Made by a program: the position numbers and the translations under genes | The notes under the pieces: model-generated | The model's database searches: none | What the model saw: the letters and a program-made list of their open reading frames with translations, nothing else | What the model was told of the DNA's origin: nothing | Part shown: positions 1-6,343 of the stretch, piece after piece | How positions within the stretch are numbered: position 1 is the first letter of the stretch | Layout: each line of letters opens with the position of its first letter | Assembly (NCBI GenBank): GCA_937885465.1 | Contig: CAKZZM010000066.1 | Coordinates: 1-6,600 of the forward strand | Direction of reading: 5' to 3' | Origin: an uncultured Bacteroidales bacterium | GTDB taxonomy: Bacteria; Bacteroidota; Bacteroidia; Bacteroidales; Paludibacteraceae | DNA: 6,600 nt

Positions 1-37
1 AGTTCTAATAATTTTTTTACTTTCACCAAAAAGCGTA

Positions 38-70
38 CAAAGGTACAACTTTTTTATGACATAGCGCAAT
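38..70 (-). promoter_or_regulatory. Bacteroidetes-type promoter for a gene beyond the left edge
   Basis: Read on the minus strand there is a perfect TAnnTTTG box (TACCTTTG, positions 45-38) preceded, after 21 bases, by ATTG at 70-67, which fits the TTTG-type -33 element of the Bacteroidetes primary sigma factor. Transcription would start near position 30 and run off the left edge. The site lies just after the stop of the AlbA_2 gene, so it should serve the next gene, which is not in the window. The same bases form a weak imperfect hairpin (GTAC arms around CTTTG/AAAG, flanked by A and T runs), so some terminator role for the upstream operon is possible but not convincing. Confidence 0.6.
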
Positions 71-76
71 ATATGA

Positions 77-1573
77 TCAATTTACTCCCTCATTTACTCC
101 CTCATTTACTCCCTCAATGAGGTAGTAACCGCCAGTTTTACTTGCCCCGCGATATTCTATTAAGTGGGCATCTTTAAGTTGCTTAATGTGGCGCTCTATA
201 GTCTTTGATGGAATGTTAATGATATGCTGCAAAGCTGATACTCGCATACCGGGGTTTTCTGCAATGGCTTGCAATATCATAGTTCTTTTATCGCCGGTTT
301 TAGAAAATTTTGCCGGGTCATTATCCAAATTTTCTTTATGCAATATCAGTTTCACTTGCAGCAGTTCGGGCTGTTCTATGAGTTCGGGGCGAAGCCAATG
401 TTTTTCATTCCATGCGCTCAATATTAGAGGGAAACCGGAACCGATATTTTCGCCAAAGCCTATCATGCGAAACATATTTTGTATGATTTGATTGCGTGCC
501 TTTGATTCGCCTCCTGCATAAATCTGGTCCACCGGCAGTTTGAGCAGACCCGGGTTTGTAAATACTAATTTGTTATTGTATTTTTCTACCTTCAAGATAC
601 CTTCAATCATAAAATCTGCATGGATAATGGCATTTGTCATCGCTTCGCGTACTGCCTTATGCTGCGGGGTGTCGTCATCACGCTCCACGCCATCCATCTT
701 AAACGGGCGAGGCAGGTCACTTAATAAACGAGGAAGCACAATAGTCATGAAATTGAAGAGATTATTCTCCCAAGTTCCGTCGTAGGTCAGCCGATCGCTA
801 TAACGCTGTTCTCCAAAGATATTGGAGTAGTCTATGTAATCCATTCGTAAGTTGTTAAACCGTTCGCGGATAGGTAGTCCTTTGCCAAACATCAGTAAAC
901 CGGCCATAGTCAATCCCTCTGTACCTGTCTTGCGATCAATTGTATATCCACCAAGTTGTTGCAAGAACTCTTGGTGTGAGAGGTTATTGAAGATATGTTC
1001 GGGATAGCGGCTATTGAAACGATTGCGATATTTATCTAATGTTGGTAAATCAATATCGTCCATTGTGTAGTACTCCAATAGAAGATTGTCATTACCCAGA
1101 ATATTTGCATCACGCAGCATCATACGGATTTCCTGCTCGCTGCAATGATAATCACCCTCGTGGTTGCGTTTGTAAGTGCCTTTGAACGGATTACCATTGA
1201 TATAAATAGGACGGGTAAGGTAGTCGGCACGAGGTACTTGAATAGAAATAATAGTTTTCCCGTCAATGTTAATTATTTGGCAGTCGTTTTCGCTCAATAG
1301 GTTCACATTCACTTTGTCTGAATCATTAAGCAGATTCCATAGGTCGTTAAGTATTTTATCTGCATTATTTACGCCGATGATGGTAAAGCGTTTGTGCAAG
1401 TCATTCTCATTGCGGTTTTCTTGTATACCGAGCAGGATAGTACCGCCGTTGGTATTAGCAAAGGCGGAGTATGTCGCCCAAATAGAGTTTGGTAAACCGC
1501 CTTGAGCTTCTTTTACTTCGAGTGTCTGATGCTCACCGTGTGAGAGTAGTGTCTGTATATTGGTTGGTGTCAT
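77..1573 (-). CDS. AlbA_2 (Schlafen-type) / HATPase_c_4 / winged-helix regulator-like protein
   Basis: This 498-aa protein belongs to the group usually annotated as ATP-binding or predicted transcriptional regulator with AlbA_2 domain (COG2865-like). Residues about 12-150 are the AlbA_2 nucleic-acid-binding domain: an early Glu-rich strand (E15, E19, E22), the hallmark FANTNGGTILLGI at 38-50, and the closing YKR...E...IRMML near 134-153. Residues about 305-400 resemble the HATPase_c_4 fold: REAMTNAIIHAD at 309-320 as the N-box, then NPGLL at 340-344 and the glycine-rich GFGENIGSG at 372-380. Residues about 428-486 form a winged helix with an SKTIERHIKQL recognition helix. The tail is three EGVN repeats coded by a 12-bp tandem repeat. 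The ATG at 1573 lies 18 bases after the methyltransferase remnant, with an A/G-rich leader (AAGAAAAAG) but no promoter, so it is probably co-transcribed. Family members are often found beside restriction-modification genes; biochemical function is unproven, with DNA or RNA binding and local regulation most likely. Confidence 0.88.
   Translation of the reverse strand: MTPTNIQTLLSHGEHQTLEVKEAQGGLPNSIWATYSAFANTNGGTILLGIQENRNENDLHKRFTIIGVNNADKILNDLWNLLNDSDKVNVNLLSENDCQIINIDGKTIISIQVPRADYLTRPIYINGNPFKGTYKRNHEGDYHCSEQEIRMMLRDANILGNDNLLLEYYTMDDIDLPTLDKYRNRFNSRYPEHIFNNLSHQEFLQQLGGYTIDRKTGTEGLTMAGLLMFGKGLPIRERFNNLRMDYIDYSNIFGEQRYSDRLTYDGTWENNLFNFMTIVLPRLLSDLPRPFKMDGVERDDDTPQHKAVREAMTNAIIHADFMIEGILKVEKYNNKLVFTNPGLLKLPVDQIYAGGESKARNQIIQNMFRMIGFGENIGSGFPLILSAWNEKHWLRPELIEQPELLQVKLILHKENLDNDPAKFSKTGDKRTMILQAIAENPGMRVSALQHIINIPSKTIERHIKQLKDAHLIEYRGASKTGGYYLIEGVNEGVNEGVN
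80..115 (-). repeat. Three perfect 12-bp tandem repeats at the 3' end of the AlbA_2 gene
   Basis: The plus-strand unit ATTTACTCCCTC occurs three times without mismatch (80-91, 92-103, 104-115). On the coding strand it reads GAG GGA GTA AAT, giving Glu-Gly-Val-Asn three times, directly followed by the TGA stop at 79-77. The unit is a multiple of three, so gain or loss of copies changes only the length of the acidic C-terminal tail and never the frame. Confidence 0.95.
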
Positions 1574-1591
1574 ATAAACTTTTTCTTGTTA

Positions 1592-1714
1592 TTATTTATG
1601 CATGATGTCTTGGGGTATAAACTGACTTATCCATGCACGGTGGATATATTTTGCTCCGAGATACTGTGGTTCAGGGAACTTATAATCAAGATATTGGTAT
1701 TCGGAGAAAAGCAT
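1592..1714 (-). pseudogene. N-terminal remnant of a D12-class adenine DNA methyltransferase
   Basis: A 40-codon frame begins with ATG at 1714, one base after the TAA of the GIY-YIG gene, and stops at 1594-1592; an in-frame ATG at 1747 inside the GIY-YIG gene would give 51 aa. Its sequence includes KFPEPQYLGAKYIHRAWI followed by SQFIPQDI. That is how N6-adenine methyltransferases of the D12 (Dam-like) class begin: the aromatic-x-G-x-K SAM-binding motif I region, then a helix ending in Ile-Pro. A full enzyme would go on for more than 200 residues through the FxG-type motif and the DPPY catalytic motif; here TAA TAA follows the first 40 and nothing resembling the rest is seen in any frame before the next gene. 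I infer a deletion or recombination that removed the body of the gene. It may still be translated as a short peptide bridging two genes. The family call rests on one motif region. Confidence 0.62.
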
Positions 1715-1715
1715 C

Positions 1716-2378
1716 TTAGTGATTTTCACATTTAAGTCGTAAATCATTCAGTTGTTCACCATTGTATGAAAAATAAAGTGTTCCTTGCAGAGGATGGTTG
1801 GCACCTGTAAGTTGCTGAGCAAGGGCTGAAAGTGAGGTTGTGATTCCATCATATTCAATTCTTCTATCATCAATTACTTTGGCTTGAATTGATGGATCTT
1901 CAATAAATTGAATCATCTCACCGACTTTTATTCCTACTTGTGAAAAGCAGAAATTACTTCGACGTGCATTTTCTCTTACCTCTTCAGCACTCTTTTCATC
2001 TTGCAGTGCAGCTTTATCTTTATCGTTTAATTTCAGTCGGTCGGAAGTACCGGTTATCTTAGCAATACTATCTAAAATAGAATAAGCATCTTCCTTGGAC
2101 ATTTGAAAAAACTCTCTAACTCGTGTTTTCCCATTTTCTGATTGTTCTCGTGTGCGCAGATTGGGGTTTAGTGTGTCAATAAGATTATGCAAATCTATAT
2201 CTGTAAGTTCCGTATTCACTTCGTATGTAGCATAGATATGAAAAGCGTAAGGCAATGCTTCGCTACGATTCAATTGTTTTAATCGTTGATTGACATCGTG
2301 GGCATAACCAATCTTGACAAATTCCTTAAAAGAAGGATTCGTCAGAATGTAGATATATCCTTTTTTATTCTCACTCAT
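1716..2378 (-). CDS. GIY-YIG nuclease family protein (T5orf172/MUG113 type) with RAMA/DUF4357-like C-terminus
   Basis: This 220-aa protein starts with a compact GIY-YIG-like domain: KGYIYILTN at 6-14 (GIY position), FVKIG at 20-24 (YIG position), then R32 in DVNQRLKQL, the expected catalytic arginine. The helix with LH at 63-64 normally carries the metal-binding Glu four residues before His; here that position is Asp60. REFF at 88-91 matches the usual end of this domain. After a charged helix (about 115-140), residues about 145-215 (SQVGIKVGEMIQF, SLSALAQQLTG, YFSYNGEQL) look like the small RAMA/DUF4357-type beta domain attached to restriction and methylation proteins. The ATG at 2378 follows the ATPase stop by 5 bases, with no Shine-Dalgarno site, so translation is likely coupled. 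The stop is followed after one base by the methyltransferase remnant. GIY-YIG restriction enzymes exist (Eco29kI, Hpy188I), so a DNA-cutting role is plausible; activity is uncertain. Confidence 0.85.
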   Translation of the reverse strand: MSENKKGYIYILTNPSFKEFVKIGYAHDVNQRLKQLNRSEALPYAFHIYATYEVNTELTDIDLHNLIDTLNPNLRTREQSENGKTRVREFFQMSKEDAYSILDSIAKITGTSDRLKLNDKDKAALQDEKSAEEVRENARRSNFCFSQVGIKVGEMIQFIEDPSIQAKVIDDRRIEYDGITTSLSALAQQLTGANHPLQGTLYFSYNGEQLNDLRLKCENH

Positions 2379-2383
2379 AATGC

Positions 2384-5300
2384 TTATGTTTGGGGTAAAT
2401 CTTCAATCGTTATTTCTGATAGTTGCTCTGTAGTCAAGTTTGATACAGATGCAAGGCGGTTAGCTTGGTGTTCAAGAGTTTTCTCAAAGACATTACGGAC
2501 AAAACGACCATTGCCGAAGTTTTTGTCCTTATTTGCTACTGCTTGTTCAAAATAGCGCTGCAATGCTACTTTGGCATCATCCGTCAACTTGTAATCAAAC
2601 TTTTTCAGATTAAGTTCAAATATCTGATAGAGTTCATCAGCAGTATAGTCAGGAAATTCTATATAGCGGTTGAAGCGCGATTGTAATCCCGGATTGGTAT
2701 TTATGAAATCTTGCATTTCTTTAGTGTAACCTGCAAGTATAACGACAAGTCTGTCACGGTCGTCTTCCATACGTTTAAGAAGCGTGGCAATGGCTTCTTT
2801 CCCATAATCGGTTGAACTGTCTGATACCATAGAATAAGCCTCGTCTATAAAAAGTACTCCATCTAAAGCGCTATCAATAATTTTGTTGGTTTTAACGGCT
2901 GTTTGCCCGACATATTCTGCAACAAGTCCTGCACGGTCTGTTTCCACCAAATGTCCTTTTTTGAGTACTCCAAGTTCTTTGTATATGTCTGCTACTATGC
3001 GAGCCACGGTGGTTTTGCCTGTACCGGGATTGCCTGTAAAGACACAATGATAGGAAAGCGAGGATGACTTCAGACCTTGCTTTTCACGCTCTTGTTGAAT
3101 CTTAATAAAGTTAGTAAGGGTTTGAATTTCTTTTTTGACAGAGGTAAGTCCAATAAGTAAGTCTAATTCATTGGCAGTTGATTTTGACCTAACGTGTGCA
3201 GATTTATTTTTGTTGCCATTAGTTCTTGATAGTACTTCTTCTAATTGTTCTATATTTTTCACGAGAACTTCATGTCCTTTTGCCCCTCTATTAGGGCCGT
3301 ATATACCCATAGATTCTAATTGGTCAGAAATCTGTCCCGCTCTATTATATCCAATTCCAAATTTTCTTTGTACTTGAGAAATAGAACCTTCTTGCTCGGT
3401 TACAACAAATCTTGCTACATCTATGAAAAGTGGATCTAATTGCAATGAACTTGGACGTTGAATGTCACCTATCTGTTCATTGGCAATTTTAGTATTTTCA
3501 ACAACATTTAATTTTTCAAATAATTCATCTTCATTTGCGACAAGTACGATTCGTTTTCGCCCTTCCTGTTTAATAACACCCTGTTGCTCCAGAATTTCTA
3601 ATAATGGAATAATATGTGATCTATCCCTATGAAGTTCGCTTTCAATATCGCTAACAACACACTTTTGCGCCTCTACTATTCTTCGGGCGACATGAATCAA
3701 ATTAGAGTTTCCTTTATAATTTTCTTTTGCCAATTTGTACCATTTATCCGGCAACGTTCTATCTGTATTTTCATCTGCTTTGTAATCAATCGTCTTTATG
3801 TCAAACATAAGGCTCTCCAAAAAATACTTTTCTTGTTCAGAGATAATATTATCCGCTTTTGCCGTGATAGACAATAGACGATATAATAATATATCATATT
3901 GAAGCTGTATATCTGCATCATAATCAGACAATAGAGAGGAAAGGAAAAGCCTATCATCTATATATTCTCGTAATTGTAGCGAAAATTTAGAGAATAGACT
4001 CCTTTGCTTTTCGTGAAGTTCATAAAATTGGTTGGGGAGAGAATTCTCAAAATCTTTTTTCTTTCCGGTTTGCAACAAATGGGCAAGGTATAGATAGCCG
4101 ATATACTCTTTATCTTTTATCGATTTTAATGGATCAACAAGATTCAAATAGCAATTCTGCAAATCGCATAAAATCAACATATCAACAACTTCTTGCCAAT
4201 TATTACTTTCTGTTATAGTATCCAGCTTGTTATTCTTCAGTATCTCAATAAAATCAGCATCTTGTATTAGTTGATTGCGCAAATCAAAGATCTTATCACA
4301 AATCTGTGTAACTTGCGATACATATGTTTGTGGTTTTACTATTTCGTTTGTTGTTTTGTTAGATTCTGTTTTTTTATCAAAACAAATGCGATATTTCTCA
4401 TAAGTCTCTGATAATATTCTTGCCTTTTCTTTATTACTAATATAAAAAGTCATTGAGTTAAATAGAGGAAATACATATTTAGCATAATTAAATGTAACAT
4501 ATATGGGATTGTATGTTCGTCGTCGGTCAGGTGAGCCATCCTTATTCTCATATAAATAATTTGTACTTACCATATCAGCATCCCCCATACCATAGATATT
4601 TTCTCTTTCTATAAAGTTTTGTGTAGTAGCTTGCAATTCAACTTTATCCCAAGTGTATATCGTGAATTTGGTAGTAGATTCTGAACGGATAATAAATTGT
4701 GGATAAAAATAAAATTTAACGCTACTCTTGGGGATATTTATAATAGGAATATCATATTCAGAATAAATATAATCAAATACACCAACATCAAAAGTGGTCT
4801 CTTCACGCAAAACACCTGTCGAGTTAGAGCCTGTAACGAACCATATCTTGTCTGATGAGGCTAATGTTTCAAAGTCTGCACAAAAATTTTCATACAATTG
4901 TTTTTGTTCATCTGTCAAGCCTTTATCAGCGTTATATTGCACTTTGCGTAATTCTGCATCCAGTTCCTCAATCTTTTTTTCAACAGATGGAATAGCATTT
5001 TTTTCTTTTTCTGTTGTTCCTTTTTTCAATTGTTCCAATATCTGATTCTGCTTATCTATCTGTTCTGCTATAACAAGACAATCCAAATAGGCTTTTAACA
5101 CATCTCTTTCTTTTGCTCTAATTGGAAGAGTGTCTATTGCTTTTAGAGTATTCTTTCGTTCCTTTTTGTATGTAAATTTATTTCTTTTTTCTTTTATGTG
5201 TTCAGAGATCAACCATATTATAAATCCACATAATAAAAGAGCAACATTACCCAATATAAATATTAAAAATTGGTATTTTATTTCGTAAAGAAAATCAAAT

Positions 5301-5611
5301 TCGCCTAACCAACCAATTATAAAGAACAGATTGAAAGCTATGTATGGAATTAAAAAAATAGTACATCCACGTGATTGCTCTTTTGGGCTTGTAATTTTAC
5401 TATTGCTATTGCTATTGCTATGAGTACTACTTCCTATCTTTCTCCGACTATAAATACCTGTTCCGGGAATTCCCGTATTTATATAGGTGCCATTACGTCC
5501 CACAGTAATTTTAGCACCACGAGGACCGATGGATGTACTTGCTCCTTTTTTGCTCAAGTTAACATGTACACCCGGTGCTACTTTTACTCTTCTTCTAAAA
5601 TTCCAAGCCAT
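2384..5611 (-). CDS. Membrane-anchored DUF4236 / TerB-like / FtsK-gamma / CbbX-type AAA+ ATPase
   Basis: This 1075-aa multidomain protein reads in order as follows. DUF4236 lies at about 1-56 (MAWNFRRRVK..., repeated glycine-rich turns). A Ser/Asn linker at 61-72 is followed by two hydrophobic helices at about 84-102 and 113-136, and a charged coiled coil at about 178-228. Residues 235-410 are a beta-rich region I do not recognise. A helical stretch contains a TerB-like segment near 570-605 (ITAKADNIISEQE). A weak winged helix lies at about 640-690. A clear FtsK-gamma domain lies at 727-784, including IGYNRAGQI (753-761) and GPNRGAKGHEVLV. The AAA+ module of the CbbX/SpoVK class spans about 815-1055: Walker A GNPGTGKT 860-867, pore loop AEYVGQT 898-904, Walker B VLFIDE 919-924, sensor 1 ILAGY 958-962, arginine finger in NPGLQSRF 973-980, sensor 2 GNGRFVRN 1033-1040. 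All key residues are present, so ATP hydrolysis is expected. It probably reads DNA near the membrane and remodels a partner; the role is inferred. Confidence 0.9.
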   Translation of the reverse strand: MAWNFRRRVKVAPGVHVNLSKKGASTSIGPRGAKITVGRNGTYINTGIPGTGIYSRRKIGSSTHSNSNSNSKITSPKEQSRGCTIFLIPYIAFNLFFIIGWLGEFDFLYEIKYQFLIFILGNVALLLCGFIIWLISEHIKEKRNKFTYKKERKNTLKAIDTLPIRAKERDVLKAYLDCLVIAEQIDKQNQILEQLKKGTTEKEKNAIPSVEKKIEELDAELRKVQYNADKGLTDEQKQLYENFCADFETLASSDKIWFVTGSNSTGVLREETTFDVGVFDYIYSEYDIPIINIPKSSVKFYFYPQFIIRSESTTKFTIYTWDKVELQATTQNFIERENIYGMGDADMVSTNYLYENKDGSPDRRRTYNPIYVTFNYAKYVFPLFNSMTFYISNKEKARILSETYEKYRICFDKKTESNKTTNEIVKPQTYVSQVTQICDKIFDLRNQLIQDADFIEILKNNKLDTITESNNWQEVVDMLILCDLQNCYLNLVDPLKSIKDKEYIGYLYLAHLLQTGKKKDFENSLPNQFYELHEKQRSLFSKFSLQLREYIDDRLFLSSLLSDYDADIQLQYDILLYRLLSITAKADNIISEQEKYFLESLMFDIKTIDYKADENTDRTLPDKWYKLAKENYKGNSNLIHVARRIVEAQKCVVSDIESELHRDRSHIIPLLEILEQQGVIKQEGRKRIVLVANEDELFEKLNVVENTKIANEQIGDIQRPSSLQLDPLFIDVARFVVTEQEGSISQVQRKFGIGYNRAGQISDQLESMGIYGPNRGAKGHEVLVKNIEQLEEVLSRTNGNKNKSAHVRSKSTANELDLLIGLTSVKKEIQTLTNFIKIQQEREKQGLKSSSLSYHCVFTGNPGTGKTTVARIVADIYKELGVLKKGHLVETDRAGLVAEYVGQTAVKTNKIIDSALDGVLFIDEAYSMVSDSSTDYGKEAIATLLKRMEDDRDRLVVILAGYTKEMQDFINTNPGLQSRFNRYIEFPDYTADELYQIFELNLKKFDYKLTDDAKVALQRYFEQAVANKDKNFGNGRFVRNVFEKTLEHQANRLASVSNLTTEQLSEITIEDLPQT
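5400..5421 (-). repeat. 6-bp microsatellite coding for a Ser/Asn linker
   Basis: The plus-strand unit CTATTG is repeated 3.7 times. On the coding strand it gives alternating Ser and Asn codons (AGC AAT) in the linker between the DUF4236 domain and the first membrane helix of the ATPase. Copy changes would lengthen or shorten the linker without shifting frame. Confidence 0.85.
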
Positions 5612-5623
5612 ATTTTAAGTTTT

Positions 5624-5731
5624 TTAATTGGTTCTACGTTTCTTCTCCTTTCTTACGTAGATTTTGCTGTAAACAGACTGGTGATTAGCCTCTATGATGT
5701 TAAAAATATGTTTACGCCAAGTTATATTCAT
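5624..5731 (-). CDS. Possible 35-aa basic peptide coupled to the TerB-like gene
   Basis: An ATG at 5731-5729 overlaps the TGA of the TerB-like gene as ATGA, the classic layout for translational coupling, and opens a 35-codon frame ending with TAA at 5626-5624, 12 bases before the ATPase start. The peptide begins MNITWRKHIFNII and ends with a run of Lys and Arg (RKEKKRRTN). I recognise no family. It fills almost all of the 116-base leader of the ATPase gene, so it could be a leader peptide or simply a chance frame in an AT-rich gap. Confidence 0.3.
   Translation of the reverse strand: MNITWRKHIFNIIEANHQSVYSKIYVRKEKKRRTN
5633..5661 (-). promoter_or_regulatory. 7-bp inverted repeat in the ATPase leader
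   Basis: Perfect 7-bp arms TCTACGT (5633-5639) and ACGTAGA (5655-5661) enclose 15 bases. On the transcript the loop is pure purine (AAGAAAGGAGAAGAA) and contains an AGGAG Shine-Dalgarno-like core, but the next ATG is about 34 bases away, too far for it to be that gene's ribosome site. It may be an operator or an RNA hairpin modulating passage from the TerB-like gene to the ATPase gene. The region has no convincing TAnnTTTG promoter (best match TAACTTGG near 5725-5718, with no -33 partner). Confidence 0.35.
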
Positions 5732-6252
5732 CTGTTTGTTGGTTTGATATAGGTATCTAAATCATTTATATTTGCTCCTCTTTGCAATGCCTGTTTGGCA
5801 ACTTGATTGACAATGTCGGTATATTCAGCATAACCTAATCCAAACAAACCTTGTATATCTGATTTGAGCAACGCTTCATTTGCATCTATTTTGTCGTCTG
5901 CATATAGTTTCTGCATTTGCTCAATAATTATCTTTTTCACTCGTGACATCTTTCCATTTTTTGCAAAGTCCCCTTCTTGAATGCCAAAGAAAATCTTCAA
6001 AAACCTGATGTCATTCATCTCCTCATCGGTTAATATTCCGTCTTCAAGACATTGCTCTGCATAGTCAAGTATAACATCAAGCGATTGTTCTTTGATATCA
6101 GTAACTCGTCGTATTCCATTTTGCTGTAACACTTTATCGCGGGCAATGGAGTTGAGTTCATCATCAACAATAAGTTGAAGCAAAGCCTTTATGCGCTCTG
6201 CATAATCGTGCTTTTGTATAAGTTGCAATGTGGTAGATTGTAAGGTTTTCAT
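5728..6252 (-). CDS. All-helical protein with TerB-like acidic motifs
   Basis: This 174-aa soluble protein is predicted almost wholly helical, with no signal peptide or membrane segment. Two spots resemble the acidic metal-binding loops of the TerB fold: EDGILTDEE at 70-78, followed by a helix FLKIFFGI, and ADDKIDANEAL at 118-128 followed by GLFGLGYAEY. TerB domains typically carry such D-G-x-[IL]-[ST]-x-x-E stretches, often in two copies, and TerB proteins are linked to tellurite/stress and phage-resistance loci. The assignment is from pattern only, since overall similarity is low. The ATG at 6252 follows an A/T-rich leader without Shine-Dalgarno. The ATPase gene starts 116 bases downstream on the same strand and has its own TerB-like segment, which suggests that the two proteins act in one complex. 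It could instead be an unrelated helical adaptor. Confidence 0.6.
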   Translation of the reverse strand: MKTLQSTTLQLIQKHDYAERIKALLQLIVDDELNSIARDKVLQQNGIRRVTDIKEQSLDVILDYAEQCLEDGILTDEEMNDIRFLKIFFGIQEGDFAKNGKMSRVKKIIIEQMQKLYADDKIDANEALLKSDIQGLFGLGYAEYTDIVNQVAKQALQRGANINDLDTYIKPTNR

Positions 6253-6284
6253 ATATGTATTCTATATTTTAGTTTCCGAATATG

Positions 6285-6321
6285 AGAATTAAATTCTTGT
6301 TTGCCATTGATTTTGCAAAAT
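6285..6321. promoter_or_regulatory. Two short palindromes upstream of the TerB-like gene
   Basis: In the 91-base gap before the TerB-like gene there are two perfect palindromes: ATTTTGCAAAAT at 6310-6321 (12 bp, no spacer) and AGAATT-A-AATTCT at 6285-6297. They sit 33 to 70 bases upstream of the ATG, where an operator for the operon would be. AT-rich palindromes arise easily by chance, and I see no clear TAnnTTTG box with a correctly spaced -33 element, so the operon promoter is not located. Confidence 0.25.
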
Positions 6322-6343
6322 TTAGAGTATTAAGCAGTCAAAA

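Noticed and set aside
28..56. Possible intrinsic terminator (A-run, GTAC arms, T-run)
   Set aside because: The stem has few GC pairs and an internal mismatch, and the bases are better explained by the perfect TAnnTTTG promoter box.
80..115. Tandem repeats as a CRISPR or attachment-site signal
   Set aside because: The units are 12 bp, directly adjacent with no spacers, and lie inside a coding frame.
186..491. Plus-strand 101-codon open frame within the AlbA_2 gene, and similar frames elsewhere on the plus strand
   Set aside because: All are antisense to well-supported domains, have no recognisable product and are rich in Cys, Ser and Phe as expected of shadows.
1573..1623. 8-bp direct repeat TATAAACT at 1573-1580 and 1616-1623 as a deletion scar or target-site duplication for the lost methyltransferase
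   Set aside because: It is short and AT-rich, both copies lie on the surviving sequence, and there is no element between them, so chance is the simpler explanation.
5612..5727. Internal promoter before the ATPase gene
   Set aside because: The best TAnnTTTG match has a mismatch and no TTTG-type element at the right distance.
5375..5752. Plus-strand 125-codon open frame over the ATPase start
   Set aside because: It runs antisense to the DUF4236 domain, whose minus-strand reading is clearly conserved, and its own translation (Ser/Thr-rich, repetitive Ile-Ala) is what a shadow of that linker gives.
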